Below are positions 15,675 through 25,324 of a stretch of DNA of 64,000 bases, in pieces. Each line of letters starts with the position of its first letter. Within the stretch, counting starts at the first letter, position 1. The notes below the pieces were generated by a model. The model was given only the letters and a program-made list of their open reading frames with translations, was not told the origin of the DNA and did no database searches. The stretch is from Pseudovibrio sp. Tun.PSC04-5.I4 (GTDB taxonomy: Bacteria; Pseudomonadota; Alphaproteobacteria; Rhizobiales; Stappiaceae). The stretch is taken from assembly GCF_900104145.1 (NCBI RefSeq), contig NZ_FNLB01000006.1, positions 3,970,501 through 4,034,500 of the forward strand. The letters run 5' to 3'. The position numbers and the translations under genes are program-made.

Positions 15675-18600
15675 TGCGTATTCTAGCGATGCGTGGTGAA
15701 AACCTCGCCAGTCTTGCTGCCCCATTTGAGGTGGACCTTCAACAAGAGCCGCTTAACGGCGCAGGCCTGTTTGCAATTACCGGAGAAACCGGAGCGGGCA
15801 AGTCCACGCTCCTGGATGGGTTGTGCCTGGCTTTGTTTGGGCAATGTCCGCGTTTGAGCGCAGCTGGTAGCAGCGACAGCGTGCCGGATGTTGCCGGAGC
15901 GGAGCTGAAAGAAACCAACCCGCGCACGGTGTTAACTCGCGGTGCGGCTTCTGGTTTTGCGGAGGCAGATTTCGTTGGTGCTGATGGCGAGGCTTACCGC
16001 GCGCGCTGGACTGTGCGCCGTGCTCGTAACAAAGCTTCTGGGAAGTTGCAAAATGTGGAGCGGTCTCTTGTTCGCATTCGCGACAATGCAGCCATTGAAA
16101 GCGGTATCAAGCTGGTTGACGCAGCTGTTGAAGCGCGCCTCGGTCTGACTTACGAGCAGTTTAAGCGGACTGTGCTGCTGGCGCAGGGTGATTTTGATGC
16201 GTTTTTGAAAGCCAACGACAATGAACGTGCCGCTTTGCTTGAGAAAGTGACGGGCACGCAGAAGTATCGCGATATCTCGCGGCAAATTTTCCAACGTTCT
16301 TCGGAAGCGAAAGATGTTGTTGCCAAGCTGGTAGAGAAATCCGAGGTCGCCGGTCTTTTGGAAGAAGACGAGCGCACTGCGTTGCAAACGCAGCAGGCAG
16401 GGATGGATGAACAATCCAAATCCCTCCAGCGTGATATGGATGCCATTGCCACGTCTTTGCAACATTTGCAAAAAATGGATGATACGAAGAAACGATTGGA
16501 CACGGCTCAGGATCAGTTTGTTGTGCTGAAGGCGCGCGCTGAAGCGGCTCAGACCAAGCGTGATTTGAAGGCACAGTTTGAGCGTATCAAAGCGCTGGAA
16601 CCGGTGAACCAGCGTGTTGTGGAAGCGCGAGTGGAGGTTGCGAAGTCCTCTTCTGCCGCGCAAAACAGTCAGGTTCTGCTGGAAGTTGTGAAGACTGGCC
16701 TTACCGCGAAACAGGAGCAAGCGAGCCAAGCTTCTGTGGTCTTCAATGAGCTGGAAGCAGAGCTTGCCAAGTTCATGCCGGACTGGAGTGCAGCAGACCA
16801 GCTGGATACCAAACTGGGTGAGTTGGAAACGGAAGGCAAACGCCTGCGTGACCGCTCTGAAGTTACAATTACAGAAGCCAAGCAAGCTGCTGATACGCTC
16901 ACCGCGCATGATAAAGCACTGGACGAGCAGAAAGCTTTGCAATCGAGCGTCAAAGAGCAGATGGCGCGGCTCAGTGCGACCAAGGTTTTGAAGGATCGCC
17001 GCGACAGTCTGTTTGCTGATCTGGATGAATTTGACCGGGTTCAGGTTGCGCTTTCCCAAGATGCTGAGCGACTGGTTGAAACCCGCAAACGGAAAACGGA
17101 ACTCTCGCAGATCCAGAGCAAACTGTCCTCTCAGCTGGAACAGTTTGTGAGCGAGCTAGCAGGTTGTGAGCAAGATCTTGCTGTGAAAAAGGGCAAACTT
17201 GTTGCTCTTGGTGCTGAGGCCGCGCGTAAGGACATGGAGCGGCTTTCGGCCTTCCGTCAACGTGCTGAAAAGCTGCAGGAAAACTCACGTCTCTTTTTGC
17301 GGGCTAAGCGGGATAAGGACGCAGAGCAAGCGGCTTGGAAAAAGCTGGAAAGGCAAATGGCTAGTTTGCAGCAAACCAGAGATAAATCTGTTGCAGAGCT
17401 AAAATTTCGAGATGTTGCGCTGGAGAAAGCCAGAGGCCTTTCTACCATTGCGGAAGCGGCACAAGGTGACCACGCGAAATCGCTGCGGGCGGAATTGGTT
17501 GACGATGAACCCTGCCCAGTTTGCGGGTCTGACCAACACCCTATAGATACACAGGAGGGCCGGGCTGCGTTGGATACGCTGTTCGGCAGCGTGTTTCTAC
17601 AGCGCAAAGAAGCGGAAGAAGCTCGCGCAGCTGCGCAGCGAAACCTAGATACAGTCAATCGTGATTTGGCGACCTGCGAGGCTTCACTGAAGACTGCCTC
17701 TGTTCAGGGCACAAAGTATGAGCAGGAAGCGGCGCAGCTCTACTCCGGCATTGAGATTGCATGGTCTGCGTTGGATGCTCCGTTTCAAATTGAGCTCGCT
17801 CTCGCTGCGGTGTTGGGTGAGCCAGATGTGTTGAACGCTGTGTTGGCGCAAGTGGATGCCAAGGCTGGTTCTCTGCGTGATGTTCTCTCATCTGAAGACG
17901 TGCTGCGTAAGGATTTGGAGCAGGTGGATGCCAAGCTTCGTGACCTTCGGGATGCGCACCAGAAAGCAACACAGGACCAGCAGCAAAAAACTGAAGCTGT
18001 TTCAACTAATCGCGTCGAACTCTCGAAGGTTGAAACCCGTCACACCAGCAATGAGGACGTTCGGTTGCGTCTTGAGCAGCGGCTGGGCGAAACACTGCTG
18101 GCTGGTGGTTTGGTATACGGGTCCCTCGGTGGCGAGTTGTCGAGTCTGAAGGCAACTTTGCAAGAGCGTATTGCCATATGGGAACAACTGGAACAGCAAG
18201 AGGGAATAACTTCCGCCGCGCTGCAATCTCTTGAAAAAGAGACTGGTGGTCTCACTGAAAAGCGGGATGCTCTGGTGAAAACTTCCGGAGTATTTCAGGC
18301 TGATTTGGACGCGCTGCGCGCGACGCATCAGGACCGGATTGCGGAGCGGAAATTGTTGCTGGGCGGCGTACCAACTGCGGAACATCGCGAAGCCTTCCAA
18401 AATAAACATAGCAACGCAAAAGAACGCATAACCAACGCAACCAACGCACAAAACCTTGCAAGAGAAGAATGGGGGCGTCTGGAGGCTGGATTAATAGGGG
18501 CTAAGGCTGCTGAAGAGAAAGCGAAGGTTGCTCTAACCCACTGCATGGACAATTTGATTTCGGAGCTCGCCATCCTTGGGTTGACGCTGGATGCCTATCA

Positions 18601-19423
18601 GGGCTTGCATGAGCGCAGCCTTGCAGAGTGGGATGGACTGGTTGCCGTGCTAAAAGAGCTGGATGATGCGTATGCCGCCGCGCAAACTGCTGTTCTCACA
18701 TGGGAAAAAGAGCTGACTTCGGTTCAGGCACTGGAGTTGCCGAAAGAGCCACGAGATACGTTATCCTCTCAGTTGGAAGGATTGAGGCTTGCGCTCTCTG
18801 AGCTTCAGGTGAGCAAAGGGGTGAGTGCCGAAAAACTGCGCGTGGATGAGGAAGCTCGCAAAAAAGCTCAACAGATCATGGGCTTATTGCTGGAAGCGAA
18901 AGAGACTGCGAACACTTGGGGCGCCATATCCGAGGCTATTGGCTCTGCTGATGGCTCCAAATTCCAGAAGGTGGCGCAGGGAGTTACTCTCGATCTTCTG
19001 GTCGAGCTGGCAAACAAACAGTTGCAGCAGCTCAAACCTCGTTATCAACTCAAACGCGCTGATTCGGGCTTGGGACTCTTCGTGATTGACCGCGATATGG
19101 GCGATGCCCCACGCTCTACACGCTCGCTAAGTGGCGGAGAACGCTTCCTTATTTCGCTCAGCCTTGCCCTTGCTCTGTCTGGTTTGGAAGGCCGTCAGTC
19201 GTTTGTTGATACGCTGTTTATTGACGAAGGCTTCGGTTCATTAGACGCAGAAAGCCTTGACCTTGCCATTGATGCACTGGAGATGTTGCAGGGGCAGGGG
19301 AGAAAAGTTGGTGTCATTAGCCATGTTGAAGCGCTGAAAGATCGGATACCTGTTCAAATTCAAGTTCTTAGGCAGGGATCAGGACGCAGCCGTATTGCCA
19401 TCAATGCACCAGCAGGATGGTAA
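15674..19423 (+). CDS. sbcC: SMC-like ATPase SbcC
   Basis: This 1249-residue Rad50/SbcC protein has an N-terminal Walker A FAITGETGAGKSTLLDGL (about residue 35). Two long coiled-coil arms flank a zinc hook, CPVCGSDQHP (about residue 614). The C-terminal lobe has the ABC signature RSLSGGERFLISLSLALALS and the Walker B TLFIDEGFGSLDAES. It is the partner of SbcD, tethering and unwinding DNA ends. Length is at the upper end of the family. A 9-bp stem-loop (ccagcagga/tcctgctgg, 19409-19436) spans the stop codon and may end the transcript. Confidence 0.96.
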   Translation: MRILAMRGENLASLAAPFEVDLQQEPLNGAGLFAITGETGAGKSTLLDGLCLALFGQCPRLSAAGSSDSVPDVAGAELKETNPRTVLTRGAASGFAEADFVGADGEAYRARWTVRRARNKASGKLQNVERSLVRIRDNAAIESGIKLVDAAVEARLGLTYEQFKRTVLLAQGDFDAFLKANDNERAALLEKVTGTQKYRDISRQIFQRSSEAKDVVAKLVEKSEVAGLLEEDERTALQTQQAGMDEQSKSLQRDMDAIATSLQHLQKMDDTKKRLDTAQDQFVVLKARAEAAQTKRDLKAQFERIKALEPVNQRVVEARVEVAKSSSAAQNSQVLLEVVKTGLTAKQEQASQASVVFNELEAELAKFMPDWSAADQLDTKLGELETEGKRLRDRSEVTITEAKQAADTLTAHDKALDEQKALQSSVKEQMARLSATKVLKDRRDSLFADLDEFDRVQVALSQDAERLVETRKRKTELSQIQSKLSSQLEQFVSELAGCEQDLAVKKGKLVALGAEAARKDMERLSAFRQRAEKLQENSRLFLRAKRDKDAEQAAWKKLERQMASLQQTRDKSVAELKFRDVALEKARGLSTIAEAAQGDHAKSLRAELVDDEPCPVCGSDQHPIDTQEGRAALDTLFGSVFLQRKEAEEARAAAQRNLDTVNRDLATCEASLKTASVQGTKYEQEAAQLYSGIEIAWSALDAPFQIELALAAVLGEPDVLNAVLAQVDAKAGSLRDVLSSEDVLRKDLEQVDAKLRDLRDAHQKATQDQQQKTEAVSTNRVELSKVETRHTSNEDVRLRLEQRLGETLLAGGLVYGSLGGELSSLKATLQERIAIWEQLEQQEGITSAALQSLEKETGGLTEKRDALVKTSGVFQADLDALRATHQDRIAERKLLLGGVPTAEHREAFQNKHSNAKERITNATNAQNLAREEWGRLEAGLIGAKAAEEKAKVALTHCMDNLISELAILGLTLDAYQGLHERSLAEWDGLVAVLKELDDAYAAAQTAVLTWEKELTSVQALELPKEPRDTLSSQLEGLRLALSELQVSKGVSAEKLRVDEEARKKAQQIMGLLLEAKETANTWGAISEAIGSADGSKFQKVAQGVTLDLLVELANKQLQQLKPRYQLKRADSGLGLFVIDRDMGDAPRSTRSLSGGERFLISLSLALALSGLEGRQSFVDTLFIDEGFGSLDAESLDLAIDALEMLQGQGRKVGVISHVEALKDRIPVQIQVLRQGSGRSRIAINAPAGW

Positions 19424-19466
19424 TAGGTCCTGCTGGCTTCCCCATTATTGCTAGGATGTCGACCAG

Positions 19467-22400
19467 TTAATCACCTGCGTCGACAAGGTTTTTGTCCTTT
19501 GAAGCCGCCTGTTCTTCTGATTCCTTAAGCTTGCGAGCTGCCATCTGCAAAGCTGCAATGTATTGATCTAGTGCCTGAATTTCCAAATTAGCTTTGCTGA
19601 CTTGCATCGCCATTTCTCCATCCATCTCTGCCGGACGCCCAATCAGGAAGCCTTGAACTTCGTCACAGGATTCATTACGGAGCAACTCCAATTCAGGTTC
19701 AGTTTCAACACCTTCTGCAATAACCTCCATTCCCAGCGCCTGACCAAGATCGATGACGGCGCGGATGATCGCCGCCAGCTCCGGTGTTTTGGTAACACCG
19801 CTGACGAAACTGCGATCAATCTTCAAACGATCAAATGGGAAGCGACGCAGATAGCTTAGGGAAGAGTACCCCGTACCGAAATCATCAAGGGCAATCGTGA
19901 TGCCTAACTCCTTGAGATGTCTAAGGGTATTGAGTGCGCGGCGGTCATCGTGGATGAGCACGGTCTCTGTGACTTCAAGCTCCAATCGCGCAGGCGACAG
20001 GCCACTTTCCTCCGCAACGGGGATGAAATCATCGGGGCCAATTTGGCCTTTTGTTGGGTGATTCCAACGCAGTAAAGCTTCAAAGCCAACGATGGAACGT
20101 GTGTCCGAGCGGGCTTGCGGTTGGAAGTAAAGTTGCAGTTCTTCGTTCTCCAACGCGCTCCGAAGGTCGGCTTCCATGGTTCGACGCAGCAGGATTGCCT
20201 CTTCCATCCTTTCTTCAAAAAAGCAGAATGTGTTGCGGCCAGCTTCCTTTGCTTCATAGAGCGCGATGTCCGCTTTGGACATAAGCTCGTCAGGACCGGA
20301 CCCATGATCTGGGATGAGCGCGATGCCAATGCTTGCACTGGTGCGGACAGTGATGTTGTTACCAACATGGATTGGTTTGGCAAGAACCTCCAGGATCTTG
20401 TTGGTCAGTAGACCAATCTCCGCAGTCGTTTTGAGACCGACTTGAATGATTGCGAACTCATCGCCTCCCAGACGAGCCACAGTATCATGGTGCGTCACAC
20501 ATGCGTTGAGGCGGCGGCCGACGGTCTGGATGAGTTTATCACCCACTGGATGGCCGTATAGGTCATTGATATCCTTGAACCTATCAAGGTCTAGAAGCAT
20601 CACCGCAGTCAATTTATTATCGCTGCTTAGTTGTGTTTCGATGGCATTTTGGAAGCGTTCACGGAAGAATGTGCGGTTCGGCAAACCTGTTAGCATATCG
20701 TGTTGAGCTAAGTGCAAGATGCGTGCTTCATCTTCTTTTTGCTTCCGCATGTCGCGGACAGCGGATACACGGAGCTTCTCCTCCGCAACATCCATGAGGC
20801 GGCCACGGACTTCGATGGGGATCCGTTCTCCGGACTTACTAACCAAAATGATTTCGCCCGGAGTCGGCGCGTTAGATGCAATGTTGATCCGCGCCAACTC
20901 ACGGTAATCTGACGCAACGTGAGAAAGCAAGCTGGTTCCACGCATCTCTTCTGCGGCGTAACCAAGGAGCTCGTATAGAACATGGTTACACTCAACGATG
21001 ATGCCATCAGTCGAGATTGCAAGGCCTTCAAATGCGCCTTCTGCAAATGTTGCCAGTTTGTTGAGTTCTTGCTGTTGTTTATTGGAGGTGGAGTTGATTT
21101 TGCGCCGCTTTTCGTCATGTTGCAACTTGTCTAGAAACGAGTTGAACAAAGAAGCTAATCGTTCTTGAGGGTCGTCGTCGCGAAGAGGAAGGCGCTCATC
21201 CAGCTTGGCGTCATGCCAGACCAACTTACTGATCAGGTTTTCTAACTGATTGGTGGTGTTGACGGTTTGGGGCAAGTTGAGATTGATGGTTCGAAAAAGG
21301 CCGGTGTATTTGATGATGGCGAAAACGATGTATCCCGTCATTGCCGCCCAAATGATTGTGAGAGATGCTCCGCTTAACCGGAGGACGAGGTGCTCTGCAT
21401 TGTAATTGGAGAGGATGTGACCGGCTGGCAGCGCGCTTGTGAAGCCTAAGATTCCAATAATTGAGCCAATGCCAAGACTGCTATACAAAATAATGACGCT
21501 ATGGGTTTTTGAGGAGTTGTAGATGAAGCGTGCCACTACGACAGACAGAGTAGCACTGGTAAGTGTGAGAACGACTGTCCCTTCTACCGTCAGATGCTGT
21601 GCATTGCCGAGTACCGCCGATAAGCCACCTATCATGCTCAATAAAATGGTTGGATACATGATGCGGCGTGATGAGAGAAATGTCAGAAAAACTCCAAGCA
21701 GAATGGAGATAGTGATGGCGATCAAGATGTTGAAGATCGCGTTGTTAAGCTCGCCTGAGTAAACACTTGTGGTGCCAACGGAAAATCCAACCCCGCCAAT
21801 CGCCATCAAAGCAACGCCGGCTTTGATTTGCAGTATATTGTAGCTTTGGGTATTGCGCAGAATGTACTCTGGAAGAGCAGGGGTATTCTTTATGCCTGAG
21901 ATCAAAATACCGACAAAAGCGAGGACTGTTGCCAACAGAGTTACCGCTGTGCCGCCACCAAATTCGGCAAATCCAACCAAAATTGCTGTGTCTTGATATG
22001 TAAGGAGTGTTTCCAGCCCCTGCGCACTGTTTTGGAAGATTGGATAGATGATGCCACCAATGGTGCCCGCCAATAATATAGTCGCTCGTTTGCAAAGGCG
22101 ATGAGACAGTGGAAGGTAGGTCAACACCGCCACCATTGCTGCTACAACCGCGTGGTGTGCGACTGAATATCCGGTTGTCTCCGATGAGAGCTTAATCTCG
22201 GTTGACCATGACAGCAAGCCAGCGAGAATGGGTTCAAAGTGGAGCTGTGTTCCAAATAACAAATATGCACTTGATGTGGTGAAGACCAGCAAGAATGCTC
22301 TGTTTAGGAAGTGGGAAGCTCGACCTCGCTCTTGTATGAATAAACTGGAATAGACAACCAGAACGCCCAGAATTCCCAAGCAAAACAGGCCGGTGGACAG

Positions 22401-22520
22401 AAACGACCACAAAGTTTGTTGCTGAGAGAGAAGCTGGGATTGATTGATGGTTTCGTGCAATAGGGTACTGGCTGGAGCGGCAGAAGAGGCTGCAAAAGCC
22501 GCATTGAAAAAAGCTGACAT
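19467..22520 (-). CDS. Ammonium-transporter-like sensor fused to PAS-GGDEF-EAL
   Basis: This protein has 1017 residues from the ATG at 22520; a GTG at 22604 would add 28. The first ~420 residues form about 11 membrane segments resembling Amt/Rh proteins: SHRLCKRATILLAG...YPIFQNSAQG, FAEFGGGTAVTLLATVLAF and LYSSLGIGSIIGILGF. By eye both twin-His positions of AmtB are replaced (GTVVH becomes GTAVT; VHG becomes SLG), which favours a sensor over a channel. A PAS domain follows (about 490-590), then GGDEF with intact RLGGDEF and EAL with intact FEALLRW and DDFGTGYSSL. It could make and/or degrade c-di-GMP in response to ammonium or a membrane signal. Amt-GGDEF/EAL fusions are known but uncommon. 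Confidence 0.85.
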   Translation of the reverse strand: MSAFFNAAFAASSAAPASTLLHETINQSQLLSQQQTLWSFLSTGLFCLGILGVLVVYSSLFIQERGRASHFLNRAFLLVFTTSSAYLLFGTQLHFEPILAGLLSWSTEIKLSSETTGYSVAHHAVVAAMVAVLTYLPLSHRLCKRATILLAGTIGGIIYPIFQNSAQGLETLLTYQDTAILVGFAEFGGGTAVTLLATVLAFVGILISGIKNTPALPEYILRNTQSYNILQIKAGVALMAIGGVGFSVGTTSVYSGELNNAIFNILIAITISILLGVFLTFLSSRRIMYPTILLSMIGGLSAVLGNAQHLTVEGTVVLTLTSATLSVVVARFIYNSSKTHSVIILYSSLGIGSIIGILGFTSALPAGHILSNYNAEHLVLRLSGASLTIIWAAMTGYIVFAIIKYTGLFRTINLNLPQTVNTTNQLENLISKLVWHDAKLDERLPLRDDDPQERLASLFNSFLDKLQHDEKRRKINSTSNKQQQELNKLATFAEGAFEGLAISTDGIIVECNHVLYELLGYAAEEMRGTSLLSHVASDYRELARINIASNAPTPGEIILVSKSGERIPIEVRGRLMDVAEEKLRVSAVRDMRKQKEDEARILHLAQHDMLTGLPNRTFFRERFQNAIETQLSSDNKLTAVMLLDLDRFKDINDLYGHPVGDKLIQTVGRRLNACVTHHDTVARLGGDEFAIIQVGLKTTAEIGLLTNKILEVLAKPIHVGNNITVRTSASIGIALIPDHGSGPDELMSKADIALYEAKEAGRNTFCFFEERMEEAILLRRTMEADLRSALENEELQLYFQPQARSDTRSIVGFEALLRWNHPTKGQIGPDDFIPVAEESGLSPARLELEVTETVLIHDDRRALNTLRHLKELGITIALDDFGTGYSSLSYLRRFPFDRLKIDRSFVSGVTKTPELAAIIRAVIDLGQALGMEVIAEGVETEPELELLRNESCDEVQGFLIGRPAEMDGEMAMQVSKANLEIQALDQYIAALQMAARKLKESEEQAASKDKNLVDAGD

Positions 22521-22604
22521 GAGACTGATAAAGCTACCTGAAATGAATAGGGGCAAGAAATGAAACTCGGTGAATTGAATGGGCACTTGGCCACTCCAAT
22601 ACAC

Positions 22605-22959
22605 TTGGGAATAATTGACCGCAATTGTTTCGCATCTCTTAATGAATTTAGAAAAAGGAGTAAGTTATTATTTTTTGATGTATATTTAGGATATTTTGTA
22701 GCGTTATTTGAAGTTATCTAAATAATAATTTGAATATTTTATGAATCATCTTGTTTGAAATGTATGTGTTTATTTATATATTGATTTTTAGTAAGTATCT
22801 AACCGTATTTATCTAAATTTAGATAGATAATTTACCACGGGTATCAACGGTGTTTCTATCCTTATTTCACAAAGCTAATCGATTAATTTTTTATGCGTTT
22901 TTGAGTTGCATTGTGTCTCTTCATATACGCGAGAAACGGCACTAAGGTGATCTCAGGTT
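22605..22959. promoter_or_regulatory. AT-rich region with TATCTAA repeats
   Basis: This gene-free, strongly AT-rich interval lies upstream of the minus-strand sensor gene. It contains a perfect 16-bp palindrome tatctaaatttagata (22810-22825) and two further TATCTAA half-sites at 22715-22721 and 22796-22802. I infer a regulator-binding region for the sensor gene, the HAD remnant, or both. Confidence 0.4.
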
Positions 22960-23774
22960 ATGCAGTGGTCCAGCTTGTTCTTCTATTCCGCCCTTACAGT
23001 TCTGCAACCAACTGGTGGTGAGCGTGACAATATTTTGCCGAGCTGGCAAACAAGTCCTACCCGGCATGGCATTATTGAGGCAGTGCAACGAATGAGCCGG
23101 CAGAGTAGCCCGGACTATGTAATGTTGGAGGACCGTGTTGCTATCTTCGTTGGAGATGGTGTGCTTTGGGGGATGAGACTGGGGGCGCTGATTTTGCGGT
23201 TAATTTCCCAGGGACCGAAGGGACCTTTGAAGACCTTGCAGCCTACTCAAAACAGGTGCGGTCTCACCTCATTGCGGAAGGCCCTCTTTCTGTTGGTCCT
23301 AGATATCGTGAATACGCGTATTTGCCTTTGAAGGAGCTGATTGGCTACTTGAGAGCACAGAAATTCCAGATATGGATTATCAGTAGTGGCGATCACGAGG
23401 TGGATCGCGCGATGGCAAAGCTGGGTTTTGATGTTCCACGTGATCGCGTCATTGCCCTTTCTGAGCTGGAGATGAAGAAAGCCACCACAGCCCTAAAACA
23501 CGTTATCTGGGAACGTATTGGCAGGGTGCCTCGTATATTCGTGGGGAGAGCTAAGAACGATAGTGCGCTATTCAACCTTGCCGACAAAGGCCTGAGCACG
23601 TTGACAGTTCAAATGAGCGTGCCCGCTAAAGCCTTAAACCAGCCAGTGCTTTCAACCTACGATTTAAAGAGTGATTTGATGAATACCTGGGACTTCGTTC
23701 TTTCCCCAAAAACGCATTGGCAAAGGACTTATGCATGGCAGCCGGTTGATCCTGTAGGTTTAACTAAGAATTAA
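22960..23774 (+). pseudogene. Frameshifted HAD-family phosphatase with lost nucleophile
   Basis: Two frames together encode one HAD-like hydrolase. The first (22960 to about 23165) gives LPSWQTSPTRHGIIEAVQRM and then DRVAIFVGDGVLW; the second (from about 23166) continues with ADFAVNFPGTEGTFEDLAAY, FQIWIISSGDHEVDR (motif II) and GRVPRIFVGRAKNDSALFNL (motif IV region). Related enzymes have RIAVFDNDGTLW at motif I. Here the nucleophile Asp is Val and the Thr is Val, and a frameshift lies about 10 codons later. Both changes argue for a decaying gene. Upstream the closest operator-like sequence is the TATCTAA cluster. Confidence 0.65.
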
Positions 23775-23964
23775 TCGCAAAAACTCAGACATTCGTATGA
23801 TTTATTTAGTTACGTCTTTCCTTCTTTCTAGTTTAATCGATTTAAAAATAACTCTATTGTGTGCTTCTAATTTATTTCAGCAGTTCAGATAGGTAAATTT
23901 ATTAAATTTGATGAATATCAATGAAGTAATGGGGCGCTCTGATATCTCTGTGTTCAGCTTCGGC

Positions 23965-24031
23965 TGACACTCGGATGGGGGAGTGTCAACTATCTTAAGG
24001 CGTGTACCAACGGGTGCACGCCTCTTTTTTT
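23965..24031 (+). terminator. Terminator between the HAD remnant and the B12 riboswitch
   Basis: The hairpin aggcgtg/cacgcct (23998-24004 and 24017-24023) is followed by a T-run (ctttttttt). A smaller tgacact/agtgtca hairpin precedes it around 23966-23988. Confidence 0.75.
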
Positions 24032-24159
24032 GCCCAAAATTTTGTTTGGTCTTGCGCTATCTTCAATTTTTGCTTCAGATCTAAATTGCGCCTCGGTTAC
24101 CGCAAGTGTGTAGCTCTTGGAATTGAAGGTTGTAGTCTGCGTATTTTTCCTTGATATTC

Positions 24160-24350
24160 GCGGCGTTGGGTTCCGCAGGAGCAAAGCTCCATGGACGAAA
24201 AGGGAATGCGGTAGGGATGACCAAATAATGGGCCCGAACCGCAGCTGCCCCCGCAACTGTTACGTGGTGTGTTTTTCATAAAAGCCACTGGAGGAACCCT
24301 CTGGGAAGGCGAAATACGCAATAAGCCACAAGCCAGGAAACCTGCCCGAC
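24160..24350 (+). promoter_or_regulatory. Cobalamin riboswitch
   Basis: The conserved core elements occur in order: ggttcc near 24170, gggaatgcggt, the hallmark gctgcccccgcaactgt, gccactg, ctgggaaggc, and the B12 box agccaggaaacctgcc at 24331-24346. It precedes a CbiM-type cobalt permease gene. The 60 bases after it contain small hairpins (tgcccttatgggca; cgcacggtgggtgcg) just ahead of the AGGAG site, fitting translational control that turns cobalt uptake off when B12 is plentiful. Confidence 0.93.
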
Positions 24351-24412
24351 ATGACATAAACTCTGCCCTTATGGGCACTATCGCACGGTGGGTGCGGCGA
24401 GGAGCATATAAT

Positions 24413-25078
24413 ATGCATATTGAACCGGGTTACGTTTCCGCAGCTAAGGTTGCTGCTGCCAATGTGGGCGTTGTTAGCCTCTTTCTCTGGGGGTGCAAAC
24501 AGCAACTTTCCGAGTTTTTCCAAAAGCCGTTGATGCCAGTTAAAACTCTGCTGGCTGCAGGGTTCTTCTCTCTGTTTATGCAGAGCTTTCATATGAGCGT
24601 AGGGCCATCTGAATTGCACTTTGTTGGTGCTATGGCGATGTATCTGACACTTGGCTTTACACCAGTCTTACTTGGATTTGCTGTCGGGCTTTTGTTTCAA
24701 GCGATGGTGTTTGATCCGCAGGACCTTTACCACCTCGGCATCAACAGTTTGTCTTTGATGTTGCCGTTGGTTTCCGTTCATTACCTGTCTGGTCGCAAGC
24801 TGTTTGCTGAAAAGCTTGCTCAGCGCGTTACCTTTGCTCAGATCCTCAAACTGGATGCCATTTACTACACGGGTGTCACCGGCATGGTCGGCTTCTGGCT
24901 GATGATTGGCGAAGTGGCAACACCCTTTACGGCATGGGGTCAGTTTGCACTGTCTTACCTTGCCATTGTTGCACTGGAACCATTTGTAACGTTTGGCGTT
25001 GTGAAGGGACTTAAGGCAGTTGAAGACAATGCGATTGTTCAAAAGCTGACTGTGGTTCCGCAGCTGAAATTTGCGTGA
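24413..25078 (+). CDS. CbiM-like cobalt uptake permease under B12 riboswitch control
   Basis: This 221-residue membrane protein begins MHIEPGYVSAAKVAAANVGV. The N-terminal Met-His-Ile is the metal-coordinating start of CbiM/NikM substrate-binding permeases (family knowledge). It also has HMSVGPSELHFVGAMAMYLT and FDPQDLYHLGINSLSLMLPL, again CbiM-like. I chose the start at 24413 because the mature MHI is required for function and AGGAG lies about 8 bases upstream. CbiN, CbiQ and CbiO genes are not adjacent, so it either works alone or uses ECF partners encoded elsewhere. Cobalt specificity is supported by the riboswitch. Confidence 0.82.
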   Translation: MHIEPGYVSAAKVAAANVGVVSLFLWGCKQQLSEFFQKPLMPVKTLLAAGFFSLFMQSFHMSVGPSELHFVGAMAMYLTLGFTPVLLGFAVGLLFQAMVFDPQDLYHLGINSLSLMLPLVSVHYLSGRKLFAEKLAQRVTFAQILKLDAIYYTGVTGMVGFWLMIGEVATPFTAWGQFALSYLAIVALEPFVTFGVVKGLKAVEDNAIVQKLTVVPQLKFA

Positions 25079-25123
25079 ATCTGTTCAGCTTAAGAGCTGT
25101 TTTTGATCACTAAGACTTTAAAG

Positions 25124-25153
25124 AGGTGGCTGCGCAGAGCAGTCGCCTTTTTT
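25124..25153 (+). terminator. Terminator after the CbiM gene
   Basis: The 10-bp stem aggtggctgc/gcagtcgcct (two G-U wobbles) with loop gcaga is followed by six T. Confidence 0.8.
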
Positions 25154-25324
25154 GCTTAGGCAGACGCTTCGGCTAATGTCGGGATGAATATCCCAAGTCA
25201 CCAACAAAAAATGGCGGTTTTTAGCGCTGCTGAAGTGTTATGGATTGCCCCTTGGCGCAGCTTCTATTATGAGTGCTCCTCAGAGATTTCTTAGTTTACT
25301 CAGATCAGGAGATGCAGGCACCTC

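Noticed and set aside
15932..17059. Large minus-strand frame inside sbcC
   Set aside because: Antisense shadow of the SbcC coiled-coil region; no domain recognised.
24269..24412. In-frame N-terminal extension of the CbiM gene
   Set aside because: It overlaps the cobalamin riboswitch core; the CbiM family starts with Met-His-Ile, which is at 24413 behind an AGGAG site.
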